Assembly: GCA_031553855.1 (NCBI GenBank)
Contig: JAVBKW010000025.1
Span: forward strand, 1 to 64,000
Length of the DNA: 64,000 nucleotides
Reading direction: 5' to 3'
Source of the DNA: RACS-047 sp031553855
GTDB lineage: Bacteria; Bacillota; Clostridia; Christensenellales; Pumilibacteraceae
Every line of letters starts with the position of its first letter. Position 1 is the stretch's first letter. The position numbers were made by a program, and so were the translations under genes. Below the pieces are notes generated by a model. It saw nothing but the letters and a program-made list of their open reading frames with translations. It was not told where the DNA came from and searched no databases. This document shows positions 50,817 through 60,069 of the stretch, one piece after another.

Positions 50817-50960
50817 ATTGATTCTGACCGCAAAAATGCTTGCTTGCAAGGGCATTTTTGCGCCGCCGACAAAGGTGCATACCCCGCGCTTTAGCGTAAG
50901 AAGGCGCGCCAAAGGCGCGAGGTGCAGGATTTATCCTGCGGTATGAATATCCTTTATTTT
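50817..50960 (-). repeat. Dispersed multi-hairpin repeat, copy B
   Basis: Reverse-strand copy of the 37490 repeat; the two differ at only a handful of positions over about 143 bases, including the same three hairpins. It fills most of the gap between gltA and the methyltransferase gene. Confidence 0.85.
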
Positions 50961-51019
50961 TTTGCCCCGTTGTGTTATAATGTCAATACATAATTATTAT
51001 ATTCGGAGTTTATGTAATT

Positions 51020-52426
51020 TTGGACAACCTTTTAAATAATTCTTTCGACATAAAACTGCAAAAAAACGACGTGATTGAAGTCGATATCGACGATAACGGC
51101 CTCGAGGGCGACGGCGTCGCGCATTATAACGGCGCCGCGGTTTTTATCAAAGGCGCAATCAAGGGCGAGCGCGTGCGGGCAAAGATAATTTTAGTTAAAA
51201 ATAAAATAGCATTTGGTATAATCGAAAAAATTATACGCACAAGTTTCGGCCGCTCTAACCCGCCTTGCCCGGTCTATTCAAAGTGCGGCGGCTGCTCGCT
51301 CCAGCATATCGATTACGCTGCGCAGCTCGATATCAAAACCGAATCGCTTAAAACAACATTAAAAAAACAGGGTATAGACGTTTCCGCCGTACAGCCCTGC
51401 GCCGCTTCGGATAAGCGGTTTAACTACCGCAACAAGCTTTCGCTCCCGGTTCGCGGCGACCCGCCTAAGATAGGTTTTTTCGCAAAAAACAGCCACCGCG
51501 TAGTTGAGATAAGCGATTGCCTTTTGCAGGATTTCGACTGCTGCAAACTTATAGATTTATTCAAAGCTTTTTTTGCCGATTTCAATCTCTCCGGATACGA
51601 CGACGAGACCGGAAAAGGAGACGTGCGCCATATCGTGGCGCGGCATTTGGACGGCCTGTATGTTTTGACGCTTGTAGTCAATAAACCGTTAAAGCAGGCT
51701 TTAAAGGCTTTAAACGAGCGTTTAAATAAGTTATACGGCGAAAACTACGTTTTATACTCGAATTTAAACACGAAAAACAACAATGTTATTTTCTCTGAAA
51801 GCTTTGAGCTTATCGGCGGAAATACAAGGCAGATAAACTTCTGCGGCGCGAAAATTACCGTGCATCCGGCGGCCTTTTTCCAGGTGAACAATTATATCGC
51901 AAGTAAGATTTATGGGGGCGTTTTAGCTCATATAGAATCGTTTGAGAGCAATAAGGATAGCCGGATTATTATCGACGCATACGCGGGCGCGGGGCTGATG
52001 AGTTATTCGTTTTGTTCTTTAGCTAAAACGGTTTATTCAGTTGAAATCAACAAGGAAGCTCACGCCGCCGCAGAGCGTCTGAAAAATGATAATAACGCGG
52101 AAAATTTAGAATGTCTTTTAGGCGATTGCGCTGAAATAGTTCCTGAGATAGCGGCTAAGGAAAACGGCAAAAACATAATAGCCGTCCTCGACCCGCCCAG
52201 AAACGGTGCCGACGAAAAGGTTTTGCTTTCGCTTATAAATTCATCTGTAAGCGATATTATTTATATTTCCTGCAATCCCGCAACGCTGGCGCGCGATTTA
52301 AAGGTTTTAAACGCCCGTTACGAAATTGTTTCAATCAGGCCTTACGATATGTTCCCTCAAACCGGCGCGTTGGAGACACTAGTCTGCCTTTCGCGCAAAA
52401 CACCCGGCAGTCATATCAAAATCTAA
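51020..52426 (+). CDS. 23S rRNA (uracil-5)-methyltransferase, RlmD/RumA type
   Basis: 468 residues from a TTG at 51020 (GGAG 11 bases upstream). Residues 15-70 are a TRAM RNA-binding domain; then the iron-sulfur cysteines (CPVYSKCGGCSLQH), SAM site (DAYAGAGLMSYSF), LDPPRNGADEKVL, and catalytic Cys in IYISCNPATLARDL. It methylates uridine in 23S rRNA; the exact position (1939 or 747 type) is not decidable from sequence alone, and Bacillota RlmCD does both. Confidence 0.9.
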   Translation: MDNLLNNSFDIKLQKNDVIEVDIDDNGLEGDGVAHYNGAAVFIKGAIKGERVRAKIILVKNKIAFGIIEKIIRTSFGRSNPPCPVYSKCGGCSLQHIDYAAQLDIKTESLKTTLKKQGIDVSAVQPCAASDKRFNYRNKLSLPVRGDPPKIGFFAKNSHRVVEISDCLLQDFDCCKLIDLFKAFFADFNLSGYDDETGKGDVRHIVARHLDGLYVLTLVVNKPLKQALKALNERLNKLYGENYVLYSNLNTKNNNVIFSESFELIGGNTRQINFCGAKITVHPAAFFQVNNYIASKIYGGVLAHIESFESNKDSRIIIDAYAGAGLMSYSFCSLAKTVYSVEINKEAHAAAERLKNDNNAENLECLLGDCAEIVPEIAAKENGKNIIAVLDPPRNGADEKVLLSLINSSVSDIIYISCNPATLARDLKVLNARYEIVSIRPYDMFPQTGALETLVCLSRKTPGSHIKI

Positions 52427-52475
52427 GCTGCGTGCGCTGAAAATATTATTGTTTAGAAAAATTTATGGAGCGATT

Positions 52476-53549
52476 ATGAATAGAACATTAAAAAAAATTC
52501 TGGCTGTTTTTTTGAGCGTTATTTTAATATTTGTGTTTGTTGCGGCCGGATATGTGGCTTATATGCTGATCGCTTATAAGAGGGTGGAGGATAAGCTTGA
52601 GCTGCAAATACGGCAAAAGTCAGATATAGCTGCTGTACAATGCGGTACGGATTACACTCTTGTGACGTATAATGTAGGTTTCGGCGCATATAATCCCGAT
52701 TTCAGCTTTTTTATGGAAGGCGGAGAATATGCGCGCGCTCAAAGTAAAGAAATTGTTATGACGGATACGAACGGCACGATAAACGACGCAAAAGCTTTAA
52801 ATCCCGATTTTCTGTTTGTTCAGGAAATCGACACAAAGTCTACGCGAAGCTATAAAGTCAATATGCTTACGCTCTTCGACGAGGCTTTTGCCGCTTTTGA
52901 CCGTACATACGCCGTCAATCTTGATACCGGCTTTTTAGTGTATCCTTTTCACGAACCGATCGGGTCGATGCATTCAGGGATAGCGACTTATTCAAAAATC
53001 AGCATTGAAAAGTCAATGCGCTACCGTCTGCCTGTGGATCAGGGAATATTTGCAAGGTTTTTCGACCTTGACAGGTGTTTTTCTATCAATAAAATCAAGG
53101 TTGAAAACGGAAAATACCTATCTCTCATCAACGTCCATCTATCCGCATACGACGAGGGCGGGGTGTACAGGGCGCAGCAAATAGAGATTTTGCGGCAATA
53201 TATGAACGAAGAGGCGGCCGCGGGCAATTATTGCATAGTCGGCGGCGACTTTAACCAGGATCTTATAAAAGACGGCGGCAAGACTTTTTCGCCCAATATT
53301 CCGCGCCAGGACTGGCTCCAGTCGCTTCCCGAAGATTTTCCGCCCGAGCATTACTCTTTAGCGTTTGCAAATAACGCGCCGACGAACCGCTCCTCCGATC
53401 TGCACTACGATAAGGATAAAAACTTCTTTACTGTTATCGACGGATTTTTTGTCAGCGACAATATAACCGTCGAATCGGTTGAGAATATTGATTTGCAGTT
53501 CGTCTACTCTGACCATAATCCCGTTAAATTGGTCTTTAAGCTTAACTAA
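52476..53549 (+). CDS. Endonuclease/exonuclease/phosphatase (EEP) family membrane protein
   Basis: 357 residues from the ATG at 52476, with GGAG 6 bases upstream; an upstream TTG (52449) is less likely. A membrane anchor (8-32) puts the enzyme outside. EEP motifs: VTYNVGFGAY, FLFVQEID, LINVHLSAYDEGG, VGGDFNQD and YSDHNPVKL, giving the Asn, Glu, His and Asp metal centre. Exported members cleave phosphodiesters or sphingomyelin-like lipids; the substrate is unknown here. Confidence 0.85.
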   Translation: MNRTLKKILAVFLSVILIFVFVAAGYVAYMLIAYKRVEDKLELQIRQKSDIAAVQCGTDYTLVTYNVGFGAYNPDFSFFMEGGEYARAQSKEIVMTDTNGTINDAKALNPDFLFVQEIDTKSTRSYKVNMLTLFDEAFAAFDRTYAVNLDTGFLVYPFHEPIGSMHSGIATYSKISIEKSMRYRLPVDQGIFARFFDLDRCFSINKIKVENGKYLSLINVHLSAYDEGGVYRAQQIEILRQYMNEEAAAGNYCIVGGDFNQDLIKDGGKTFSPNIPRQDWLQSLPEDFPPEHYSLAFANNAPTNRSSDLHYDKDKNFFTVIDGFFVSDNITVESVENIDLQFVYSDHNPVKLVFKLN

Positions 53550-53568
53550 AAAAGAACAAAACATATAA

Positions 53569-53602
53569 AAAAGATTCAGGAATTTGCCTGAATCTTTTTA
53601 AA
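53569..53602. terminator. Bidirectional Rho-independent terminator
   Basis: AAAAAGATTCAGG pairs with CCTGAATCTTTTT across AATTTG; it lies between the convergent EEP and purA genes. Confidence 0.85.
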
Positions 53603-53625
53603 AGTAATTTGAATTACATTATTAT

Positions 53626-54897
53626 TTAAACGCTGAAACTCTGATCTCTTCTGGGGCCTACTCCGATCAATGAAATTTTGCAGTCGGAATATTTTTCTAT
53701 CAGTTTAACATACTTTTGAGCGGCTTTGGGAAGATCGGAAAGTTTTTGGCAGCCGGAAATGTCTTCCGTCCATCCTAAAGTTTCGATATAAACGGGCTGA
53801 CATCCTTCAAGCTCAGAAATATCGGACGGGAAGTTCTCAATTTTTTGACCGTTTTTCGTGTAGGATATGCAGATTTTGAGCGTGCCTATACCGGTCAGAG
53901 TATCGAGTTTATTAAGCGCAATGCTCGTTAATCCGTTTACGCGAACTGCAAAGCGGAGAATAACGGCGTCGAGCCAGCCGCAGCGGCGGGGGCGTCCGGT
54001 AGTAGTTCCGAATTCCGCGCCGACAGTTCTGATGCGTTCTCCTATTTCATCCTCAAGCTCTGTGGGGAACGGGCCTTTTCCGACTCTTGTCGTGTACGCT
54101 TTTGCAATGCCCAGGCAGTCTTTAATAAGCGTGGGGCCGATGCCTGCGCCTACGCAAAAGCCTCCCGAGATAGGGTGCGAGCTTGTAACGTACGGATAGG
54201 TTCCTACGTCCAAATCCAAAAGCGCGCCCTGTGCGCCCTCAAACAGTACGTTTTTTCCGGCTTTGATCGCCTCGTAGACTAACACAGAAGCGTCGGCAAC
54301 GAACGGCGCGAGACGTTTTGCGTAGCCGTTATAGTCGTTTAAAATCTTATTAAAATCTACGGGAGTTCCGCCGTACATTTTTGTGATAAGGTTGTTTTTT
54401 ATTTCAACGTTACGTTTTAATTTTTCTTCAAAAACTACCGGATTGATAAGGTCGCACATCCTGATGCCGATACGCTCGGCTTTATCCATATAGCAGGGGC
54501 CGATACCCTTTTTAGTAGTTCCGATATCGCCTTTTCCGCGCGCGTCCTCGGCTAAAGCGTCGATAGTAATGTGATAGGGCAGGATAACGTGGGCTCTTGC
54601 GTCGATTTTAAGGCGCGAAACGTCTACTCCGCGTGAAATAAGCCCGTCTATTTCTCTTAAAACGACTTCCGGATCGACTACTGTGCCGTTGCCGATTATG
54701 CAGTCCGTTCCCTTATATAAAATGCCGCTCGGAATAAGATGAAGCTTATAAACCTCGCTTCCTACTACGACGGTGTGGCCAGCGTTATTGCCTCCTTGCG
54801 CGCGAACGACCATATCCGCCTTTTCAGACAGGATATCAATGATTTTTCCTTTTCCCTCGTCGCCCCATTGTGCGCCGACCAATGCTGTAACAGACAT
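53626..54897 (-). CDS. purA: Adenylosuccinate synthetase
   Basis: 423 residues. It joins IMP and aspartate with GTP, the first step from IMP to AMP. ALVGAQWGDEGKGKIID (P-loop and catalytic Asp), GGNNAGHTVVV (catalytic His), GIGPCYMDKAERIGIR, LFEGAQGALLDLDVGTYPYVTSS and TTTGRPRRCGWLD are all present at normal spacing. GGAGGG precedes the ATG. Monocistronic with its own promoter. Confidence 0.95.
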   Translation of the reverse strand: MSVTALVGAQWGDEGKGKIIDILSEKADMVVRAQGGNNAGHTVVVGSEVYKLHLIPSGILYKGTDCIIGNGTVVDPEVVLREIDGLISRGVDVSRLKIDARAHVILPYHITIDALAEDARGKGDIGTTKKGIGPCYMDKAERIGIRMCDLINPVVFEEKLKRNVEIKNNLITKMYGGTPVDFNKILNDYNGYAKRLAPFVADASVLVYEAIKAGKNVLFEGAQGALLDLDVGTYPYVTSSHPISGGFCVGAGIGPTLIKDCLGIAKAYTTRVGKGPFPTELEDEIGERIRTVGAEFGTTTGRPRRCGWLDAVILRFAVRVNGLTSIALNKLDTLTGIGTLKICISYTKNGQKIENFPSDISELEGCQPVYIETLGWTEDISGCQKLSDLPKAAQKYVKLIEKYSDCKISLIGVGPRRDQSFSV

Positions 54898-54968
54898 AGT
54901 GTTACCCTCCTTTTTTTAGCAAAAACCCTATAAAACCGGCAATTGCCCGAAAACAAAAATACTTTCTA

Positions 54969-54997
54969 AGTATATAGGAATTTAGCGCTTTAGTCAA
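54969..54997 (-). promoter_or_regulatory. Promoter of purA
   Basis: On the reverse strand TTGACT (54992-54997), 17-base spacer, TATACT (54969-54974). Confidence 0.7.
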
Positions 54998-55067
54998 GTA
55001 AAGTTAAACGGTAATTTTTTTGTAAAACATCTTATTAATAACATTTAACATCGCTTTAATATCTTTC

Positions 55068-58000
55068 TTAATTATCTTTTGCCGCCGCAACCTCGCTTAA
55101 AGCCTCTTCAATAACTTCGCAGCTTAGGTCAAAGCGCGCAGGGTTAAAAGCTTGCTCGCTTTTAAGGTTAGTATAGGCGACCGACATCATAAGCTTTATT
55201 CGGTTCACCTGATTTACTTCGCTGGCTCCGGGGTCGTAGTCTACGGCGACAATATTTGCCTGAGGGTTGCGTCGTTTTAGTTCCTTCATAACGCCTTTGC
55301 CGGTCACGTGGTTTGGAAGGCACGCAAACGGCTGCACACAAATAATGTTGTTTACGCCGCCGTGCATAAGCTCCAGCATCTCGGCCGTTAAAAACCAGCC
55401 CTCGCCTGAAATGTTGCCGAGCGACACGATTTTTTCGGCGGCCTTTGCCATCTCGGCAATATGCGTGGGCGCGCCGAACTTTGTGCCGCTTAAGGCTTTG
55501 AGCATAGGTTTTTTAAGCGTTTCGATAAACCAAATCGCAATATCGCTCACCATTTTTTTAGAAAGGGTGCCGTCGAGCAGCTCACGTTTTATAGTATCGT
55601 TATAAAATGCGTACATAAAAAAGTCGAGCAGATCGGGCACGACAGCCTCGCCGCCTTCCTTTTCAATAAGGTCTACCGCGTAGTTATTTGCGATGGGGGA
55701 GAACTTAACGAGTATTTCGCCCACAATGCCGACGCGCGGCTTTATTTGGCCCGTAACCTCAAGCGCGCCGAACTCCTCTACGATTAATTTGACGTTGTTT
55801 TTAAAATCAGTTCTTCCTTTTAAGAGCTCACGGCATATAATGGCGTTCCACTTTTCGTACAGGGCGTTTGCGCTGCCCTTAACTTTTTCGTAAGGGCGGA
55901 CTCTATATAAAACGCGCATCAAAAGGTCGCCGTAGAGTAGCGAGGTAACGAGTGTTTTTAGCAGCGGCAGAGTTATTTTAAAGCCGGGGTTTTTTTCAAG
56001 GCCCGCAAAGTTCAGCGAAATAACCGGCACCTGCGGCATATTCGCCTGTTTTAAGGCCTTTCTTAGGAGTGCTATATAATTAGTCGCTCTGCATCCGCCT
56101 CCGGTCTGCGTTATCATAACCGCCGTGCGCGTCAAATCGTAGCCGCCGTTTTGCAGCGCGTCGATAATTGAGCCGACAGTTAAGATAGTAGGGTAGCACG
56201 CATCGTTATTTACGTATTTGAGGCCCGTTTCGATTGTGGTAGGGCTGTCGGAAAGTACGCGTATTTTATAGCCGTAACGGTTCAGCGCAGGCTCTAATAT
56301 CCTTAAATGTATAGGCGAGATTTGCGGCGCGATGATGGTATAGTCCTTTTTCATTTGTTTTGTGAAAAGAATCCTGTTTTTTGGCGGCGGAACTTCACTT
56401 ATTTGCACCGACTTATTTTTGCGCTCTTTAAGTACGGCCATAAGCGAGCGAACGCGGATCTTTGCCGCGCCTAAATTGTTGACTTCGTCTATTTTTAAAA
56501 CGGTATAGATTTTATTTGCCGCCTCCAGCAGCTCCTGCACCTGATCGGTCGTAATGGCGTCAAGCCCGCAGCCGAATGAGTTTAACTGCAGAAGGTCCAA
56601 AAATTCAGTGCGGCGGACGTAATTTGCGGCGGAATACAGGCGCGAATGATACATCCATTGGTCCACTACGCGAATAGGCCGTTCTATTTTATCTAAATGG
56701 CTCACGCTGTCCTCGGTTAAAACGGCGAAACCGAAACCGTTCACCATTTCAGGGATACCGTGGTTTATTTCGGGGTCGAGGTGGTATGGCCTGCCTGCCA
56801 AAACTATGCCGCTTTTACCCGTCGATTTTAAAAATTCAATTGTTTTTTCGCCCTCTTTTTGAACGTCCGCTTTAAATTTTGCGTCTTCCTCATACGCCGC
56901 GTCCACAGCTTTTACTATTTCGGCTTTTGCTATCTTAGGAAATTCCTCGCAAAGGCGCGTCTTTAAGCGGGCAGGGTCAGAATAGGGGATAAACGGCGAT
57001 TTGAATTTAACTCCGGCTAAAGCGTCGTTCATATTATTGCGGATCACTTCCGGATACGTGCTGACGATTGGGCAGTTATAATGATTGTCCGCACCCTTAT
57101 CCTCCTCTATTTCATAAGGGATGCAAGGGTAAAAAATGAATTTTACCCCGCTGTTTACGAGGCTTTGTATATGGCCGTGTACCAGCTTTGCCGGATAACA
57201 GACCGACTCGGACGGCATAGTTTCGATCCCTAAATCGTAAATAGCACGAGAGGAGCGCGCAGAGAGGGCAACACTGTAGCCAAGGCGAGTAAAGAAAGTA
57301 AACCAAAACGGATAGTTTTCGTACAGATTCAAAACTCTGGGGATCCCCACAACTCCGCGCGGCGCCTCTTCTTTTTTTAAAGGCTTATAAGAAAACAGCC
57401 GCTTGTACTTATACTCGAATAAATTCGGCAGTTTTTCTTTTACACAGAGCTGCTGATTGCCGCCTTTTTCGCAGCGGTTATTACTGATAAACGACGTTCC
57501 GTCGGAAAATTCCGAGATAGTCAAAAGGCAGTTGTTTCCGCATTTTCCGCAGCGGGAATTTGATTTTTTTACGCCTAACGTTTGTATCTGGGCTAAGCTT
57601 TTGAGGCTGCTTTTGCCGCCCTTGTAGTTTTGTCGGCTCAAAATTGCGCAGCCGTACGCCCCCATTAAGCCCGCCATATCGGGCCTTATAACTTTTTTTC
57701 CGGAAATTTGTTCGAATGCGCGCAGAACGGAGTCGTTTAAAAACGTTCCGCCCTGAACGATAATTTTGTCGCCCATTTCGGAAAAATCACGCAGCTTGAT
57801 AACTTTAAAAAGAGCGTTTTTCACTACGGAATACGCAAGTCCCGCGCTGATGTCGGAAACGGTCGCGCCTTCCTTTTGCGCCTGTTTGACTCGCGAATTC
57901 ATAAACACGGTGCAGCGCGAGCCTAAATCCACCGGCGCGCGGGAATCAAGCCCCTTTTTTGCAAATTCCGCAGCGCTCAAATTCAGGGCGGAGGCAAAGG

Positions 58001-59342
58001 TTTCGATAAAGCTGCCGCAGCCTGAAGAGCAGGCCTCGTTTAGCAGTATATCCGTGATGACGCCGTCTTTGACTTTGAGGCATTTCATATCCTGGCCGCC
58101 GATGTCGAGTATAAACTCTACCCCCGGCAAAACCGCGTTGCTTGCGGTCTGATGAGCCATAGTTTCAATTTCGCCCTCGTCGATATTGAGCGCGGCTTTT
58201 ATCATCTGTTCGCCGTAACCGGTTATAGTACACCTGCCGATATAAGCTTCGTTAGGCAAAAGGCTGTAAATTTCGGTTAAAGAGCTGATTATTGTTTTTA
58301 AGGGGTTGCCGCTGTTCGAGCCGTACCACGAATACATCAGCGCGCCCTCTTTATTGATGAGCGCGAGCTTTGTCGTAGTCGAGCCGGCGTCTATGCCTAA
58401 AAAACAGGCGCCGGAGTGAAGCTTTATGTCGGCAAACGGCGTCTTGCTTTGGGCGTGGCGGGCGTTGAAAGCAAAAAGGTCCTCGAGGCTGTTAAAAAGC
58501 GCGGGAAGGCGTTCGACCTCCGAAAGCGTGCGTTTCTGCATTTTTATTATTTTTAATGATAGTTCAGCAGCTTTGTAAACTGTTTCGCCGCTCAGCGCCG
58601 CGCCGAGCGCGTTGAAAATTTGCGAGTTTTCGGGGAATATCGCCTCCGAGGGTTTTAGCGTTTCTATAAAGCGTTTTCCAAGCTGGGGCAGAAAATGCAA
58701 CGGGCCGCCAAGGAACGCAACATTTCCTTTTATAGGCTTACCGCAGGCAAGTCCGGAAATAGTCTGGTTGACTACCGATTGTAGTACGGACGCGGCGATA
58801 TCAGATTTTTTCGCTCCGTCGTTAATAAGTGGCTGAATATCAGATTTTGCAAATACTCCGCATCGCGAGGCGATAGGATAGATTATTTTAGCGGATGAGG
58901 CAAGCTCGTTTAATCCGCCCGCATCGGTGGAAAGAAGGCTTGCCATCTGATCGATAAACGCGCCCGTACCGCCTGCGCAGGTGCCGTTCATACGCTGCTC
59001 TATGCCTCCTGTAAGGTATGTTATTTTTGCGTCCTCGCCGCCAAGTTCTATCGCAACGTCGGTATCGGGTATGTATTTTTGGATAGCCTTAACGCCCGCT
59101 ATGACCTCCTGAACAAAAGGAATGTCCAGCCAATTAGATACGGAAATGCCGCCGCTACCGGTAGCGACTAGTGAAAAATCGTCATATTCTCTTAAAAGAG
59201 CGTTCAAAACTTTTGTTATCGTAGCTTTAATATCTGAATAATGCCTTTCATAGCTTGAAAAAACAAGCTCGCCGGAATTATCTAAAACAGCGGTCTTGAC
59301 CGTCGTCGAGCCTACGTCTAAACCGATAGAATACCTTTTCAT
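55068..59342 (-). CDS. 2-hydroxyacyl-CoA dehydratase activase-dehydratase fusion
   Basis: 1424 residues. Two BadF/HgdC-type ATPase domains come first (1-270: GLDVGSTTVKTAVL, NGTCAGGTGAFIDQ, SRCGVFAKSD; 312-570: GIDAGSTTTKLALI, NEACSSGCGSFIE, SRCTVFMNSRV), each with its own pair of cluster cysteines. Then CGKCGNNCLL (near 600), a DUF2229-type region (VGIPRVLNLYENYPFW), and a C-terminal HgdB-like part with many Cys. Activases pass an ATP-driven electron to a dehydratase cluster; the real substrate of these fusions is unknown. GAGGTAAGCG precedes the ATG. Confidence 0.88.
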   Translation of the reverse strand: MKRYSIGLDVGSTTVKTAVLDNSGELVFSSYERHYSDIKATITKVLNALLREYDDFSLVATGSGGISVSNWLDIPFVQEVIAGVKAIQKYIPDTDVAIELGGEDAKITYLTGGIEQRMNGTCAGGTGAFIDQMASLLSTDAGGLNELASSAKIIYPIASRCGVFAKSDIQPLINDGAKKSDIAASVLQSVVNQTISGLACGKPIKGNVAFLGGPLHFLPQLGKRFIETLKPSEAIFPENSQIFNALGAALSGETVYKAAELSLKIIKMQKRTLSEVERLPALFNSLEDLFAFNARHAQSKTPFADIKLHSGACFLGIDAGSTTTKLALINKEGALMYSWYGSNSGNPLKTIISSLTEIYSLLPNEAYIGRCTITGYGEQMIKAALNIDEGEIETMAHQTASNAVLPGVEFILDIGGQDMKCLKVKDGVITDILLNEACSSGCGSFIETFASALNLSAAEFAKKGLDSRAPVDLGSRCTVFMNSRVKQAQKEGATVSDISAGLAYSVVKNALFKVIKLRDFSEMGDKIIVQGGTFLNDSVLRAFEQISGKKVIRPDMAGLMGAYGCAILSRQNYKGGKSSLKSLAQIQTLGVKKSNSRCGKCGNNCLLTISEFSDGTSFISNNRCEKGGNQQLCVKEKLPNLFEYKYKRLFSYKPLKKEEAPRGVVGIPRVLNLYENYPFWFTFFTRLGYSVALSARSSRAIYDLGIETMPSESVCYPAKLVHGHIQSLVNSGVKFIFYPCIPYEIEEDKGADNHYNCPIVSTYPEVIRNNMNDALAGVKFKSPFIPYSDPARLKTRLCEEFPKIAKAEIVKAVDAAYEEDAKFKADVQKEGEKTIEFLKSTGKSGIVLAGRPYHLDPEINHGIPEMVNGFGFAVLTEDSVSHLDKIERPIRVVDQWMYHSRLYSAANYVRRTEFLDLLQLNSFGCGLDAITTDQVQELLEAANKIYTVLKIDEVNNLGAAKIRVRSLMAVLKERKNKSVQISEVPPPKNRILFTKQMKKDYTIIAPQISPIHLRILEPALNRYGYKIRVLSDSPTTIETGLKYVNNDACYPTILTVGSIIDALQNGGYDLTRTAVMITQTGGGCRATNYIALLRKALKQANMPQVPVISLNFAGLEKNPGFKITLPLLKTLVTSLLYGDLLMRVLYRVRPYEKVKGSANALYEKWNAIICRELLKGRTDFKNNVKLIVEEFGALEVTGQIKPRVGIVGEILVKFSPIANNYAVDLIEKEGGEAVVPDLLDFFMYAFYNDTIKRELLDGTLSKKMVSDIAIWFIETLKKPMLKALSGTKFGAPTHIAEMAKAAEKIVSLGNISGEGWFLTAEMLELMHGGVNNIICVQPFACLPNHVTGKGVMKELKRRNPQANIVAVDYDPGASEVNQVNRIKLMMSVAYTNLKSEQAFNPARFDLSCEVIEEALSEVAAAKDN

Positions 59343-59410
59343 CGCTTACCTCTGCCTGTATTTTTAGAACGCTTCTTCTTTTGTATAAACAGTTATGAAT
59401 ATACCGTATA

Positions 59411-59439
59411 ATTATAGCGTTTTTTTATATAAAAGTCAA
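59411..59439 (-). promoter_or_regulatory. Promoter of the activase fusion gene
   Basis: On the reverse strand TTGACT (59434-59439), 17-base spacer, TATAAT (59411-59416). Confidence 0.75.
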
Positions 59440-59485
59440 TTTAAAGCGGCGGGAGAGTGGAAGTATGAAATTATTGTGAAAACCC

Positions 59486-59514
59486 TTGACATACTTTAAT
59501 TATAGTGTTATCAT
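59486..59514 (+). promoter_or_regulatory. Promoter of the 165-residue gene
   Basis: TTGACA (59486-59491), 17-base spacer, TATCAT (59509-59514). Confidence 0.7.
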
Positions 59515-59546
59515 TTAGTAAATTACTAAATTAGTAAATTACTAAA
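59515..59546 (+). promoter_or_regulatory. Tandem palindromic operator
   Basis: TTAGTAAATTACTAA occurs twice in a row, 16 bases apart, starting right after the -10 box and covering the transcription start. Each unit is an imperfect palindrome (TTAGTAA/TTACTAA). Such layout is typical of a repressor site of the MarR or similar kind; the protein is not in view. Confidence 0.65.
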
Positions 59547-59570
59547 ATAATATATACGAGGATTAAGAAA

Positions 59571-60068
59571 ATGAAAAAAATACCGGTTTCTTTAAAGCAT
59601 AAACCAGTTTTTGTGGCGGAAAACTATGAAAACATCGACGGACGTTATGCGTTTGATACGGACGCGCAAGGCTTATCTTTAGGGCTTGCCCAATGGAACG
59701 ATCGCGGCAAAGTGGATATTTCCGCTAAGGTTTGGCGTTTTACGGGTGAAAAATGGTCGCGCCAGTCGGAGGAACTGCCTATACACAGAGTTGTGGATAT
59801 GGCTATAATGGTTTGCAAGGCAAAGCAGTTTTTAGCCGACAGTTATCGGTTCAAGGATTTATATGACGAAAATAACCCTCTTATAGCAAGGGTAGGCTTG
59901 CAGGGCGACGCTATGAGCGTTGAGGTCTGTACAGAAAACCCGCAGATCAAAGAGGATATAAAGCTTTTTAACGACGCACTCGTCCGCGACGATGAAATGC
60001 TCTCGGAACGCCTGCATCTTCTGGCGAATTTATTGACCGAAATGGGATATGGATATATAAAAAAATAA
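59571..60068 (+). CDS. Hypothetical cytoplasmic protein, 165 residues
   Basis: Starts MKKIPVSLKHKPVFVAENYE after GAGGATTAAGAAA. The N-terminal 60 residues look like beta strands (GLSLGLAQWNDRGKVDISAK, VWRFTGEKWSRQSEELP), the rest alpha-helical (HRVVDMAIMVCKAKQFLADS). No signal or membrane segment. I recall similar DUF-class proteins in Clostridia but cannot name the family safely. It has a dedicated promoter with a repressor-type operator and ends 1 base before the convergent ku gene stop, so it is likely a regulated single gene. Confidence 0.7.
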   Translation: MKKIPVSLKHKPVFVAENYENIDGRYAFDTDAQGLSLGLAQWNDRGKVDISAKVWRFTGEKWSRQSEELPIHRVVDMAIMVCKAKQFLADSYRFKDLYDENNPLIARVGLQGDAMSVEVCTENPQIKEDIKLFNDALVRDDEMLSERLHLLANLLTEMGYGYIKK

Positions 60069-60069
60069 G

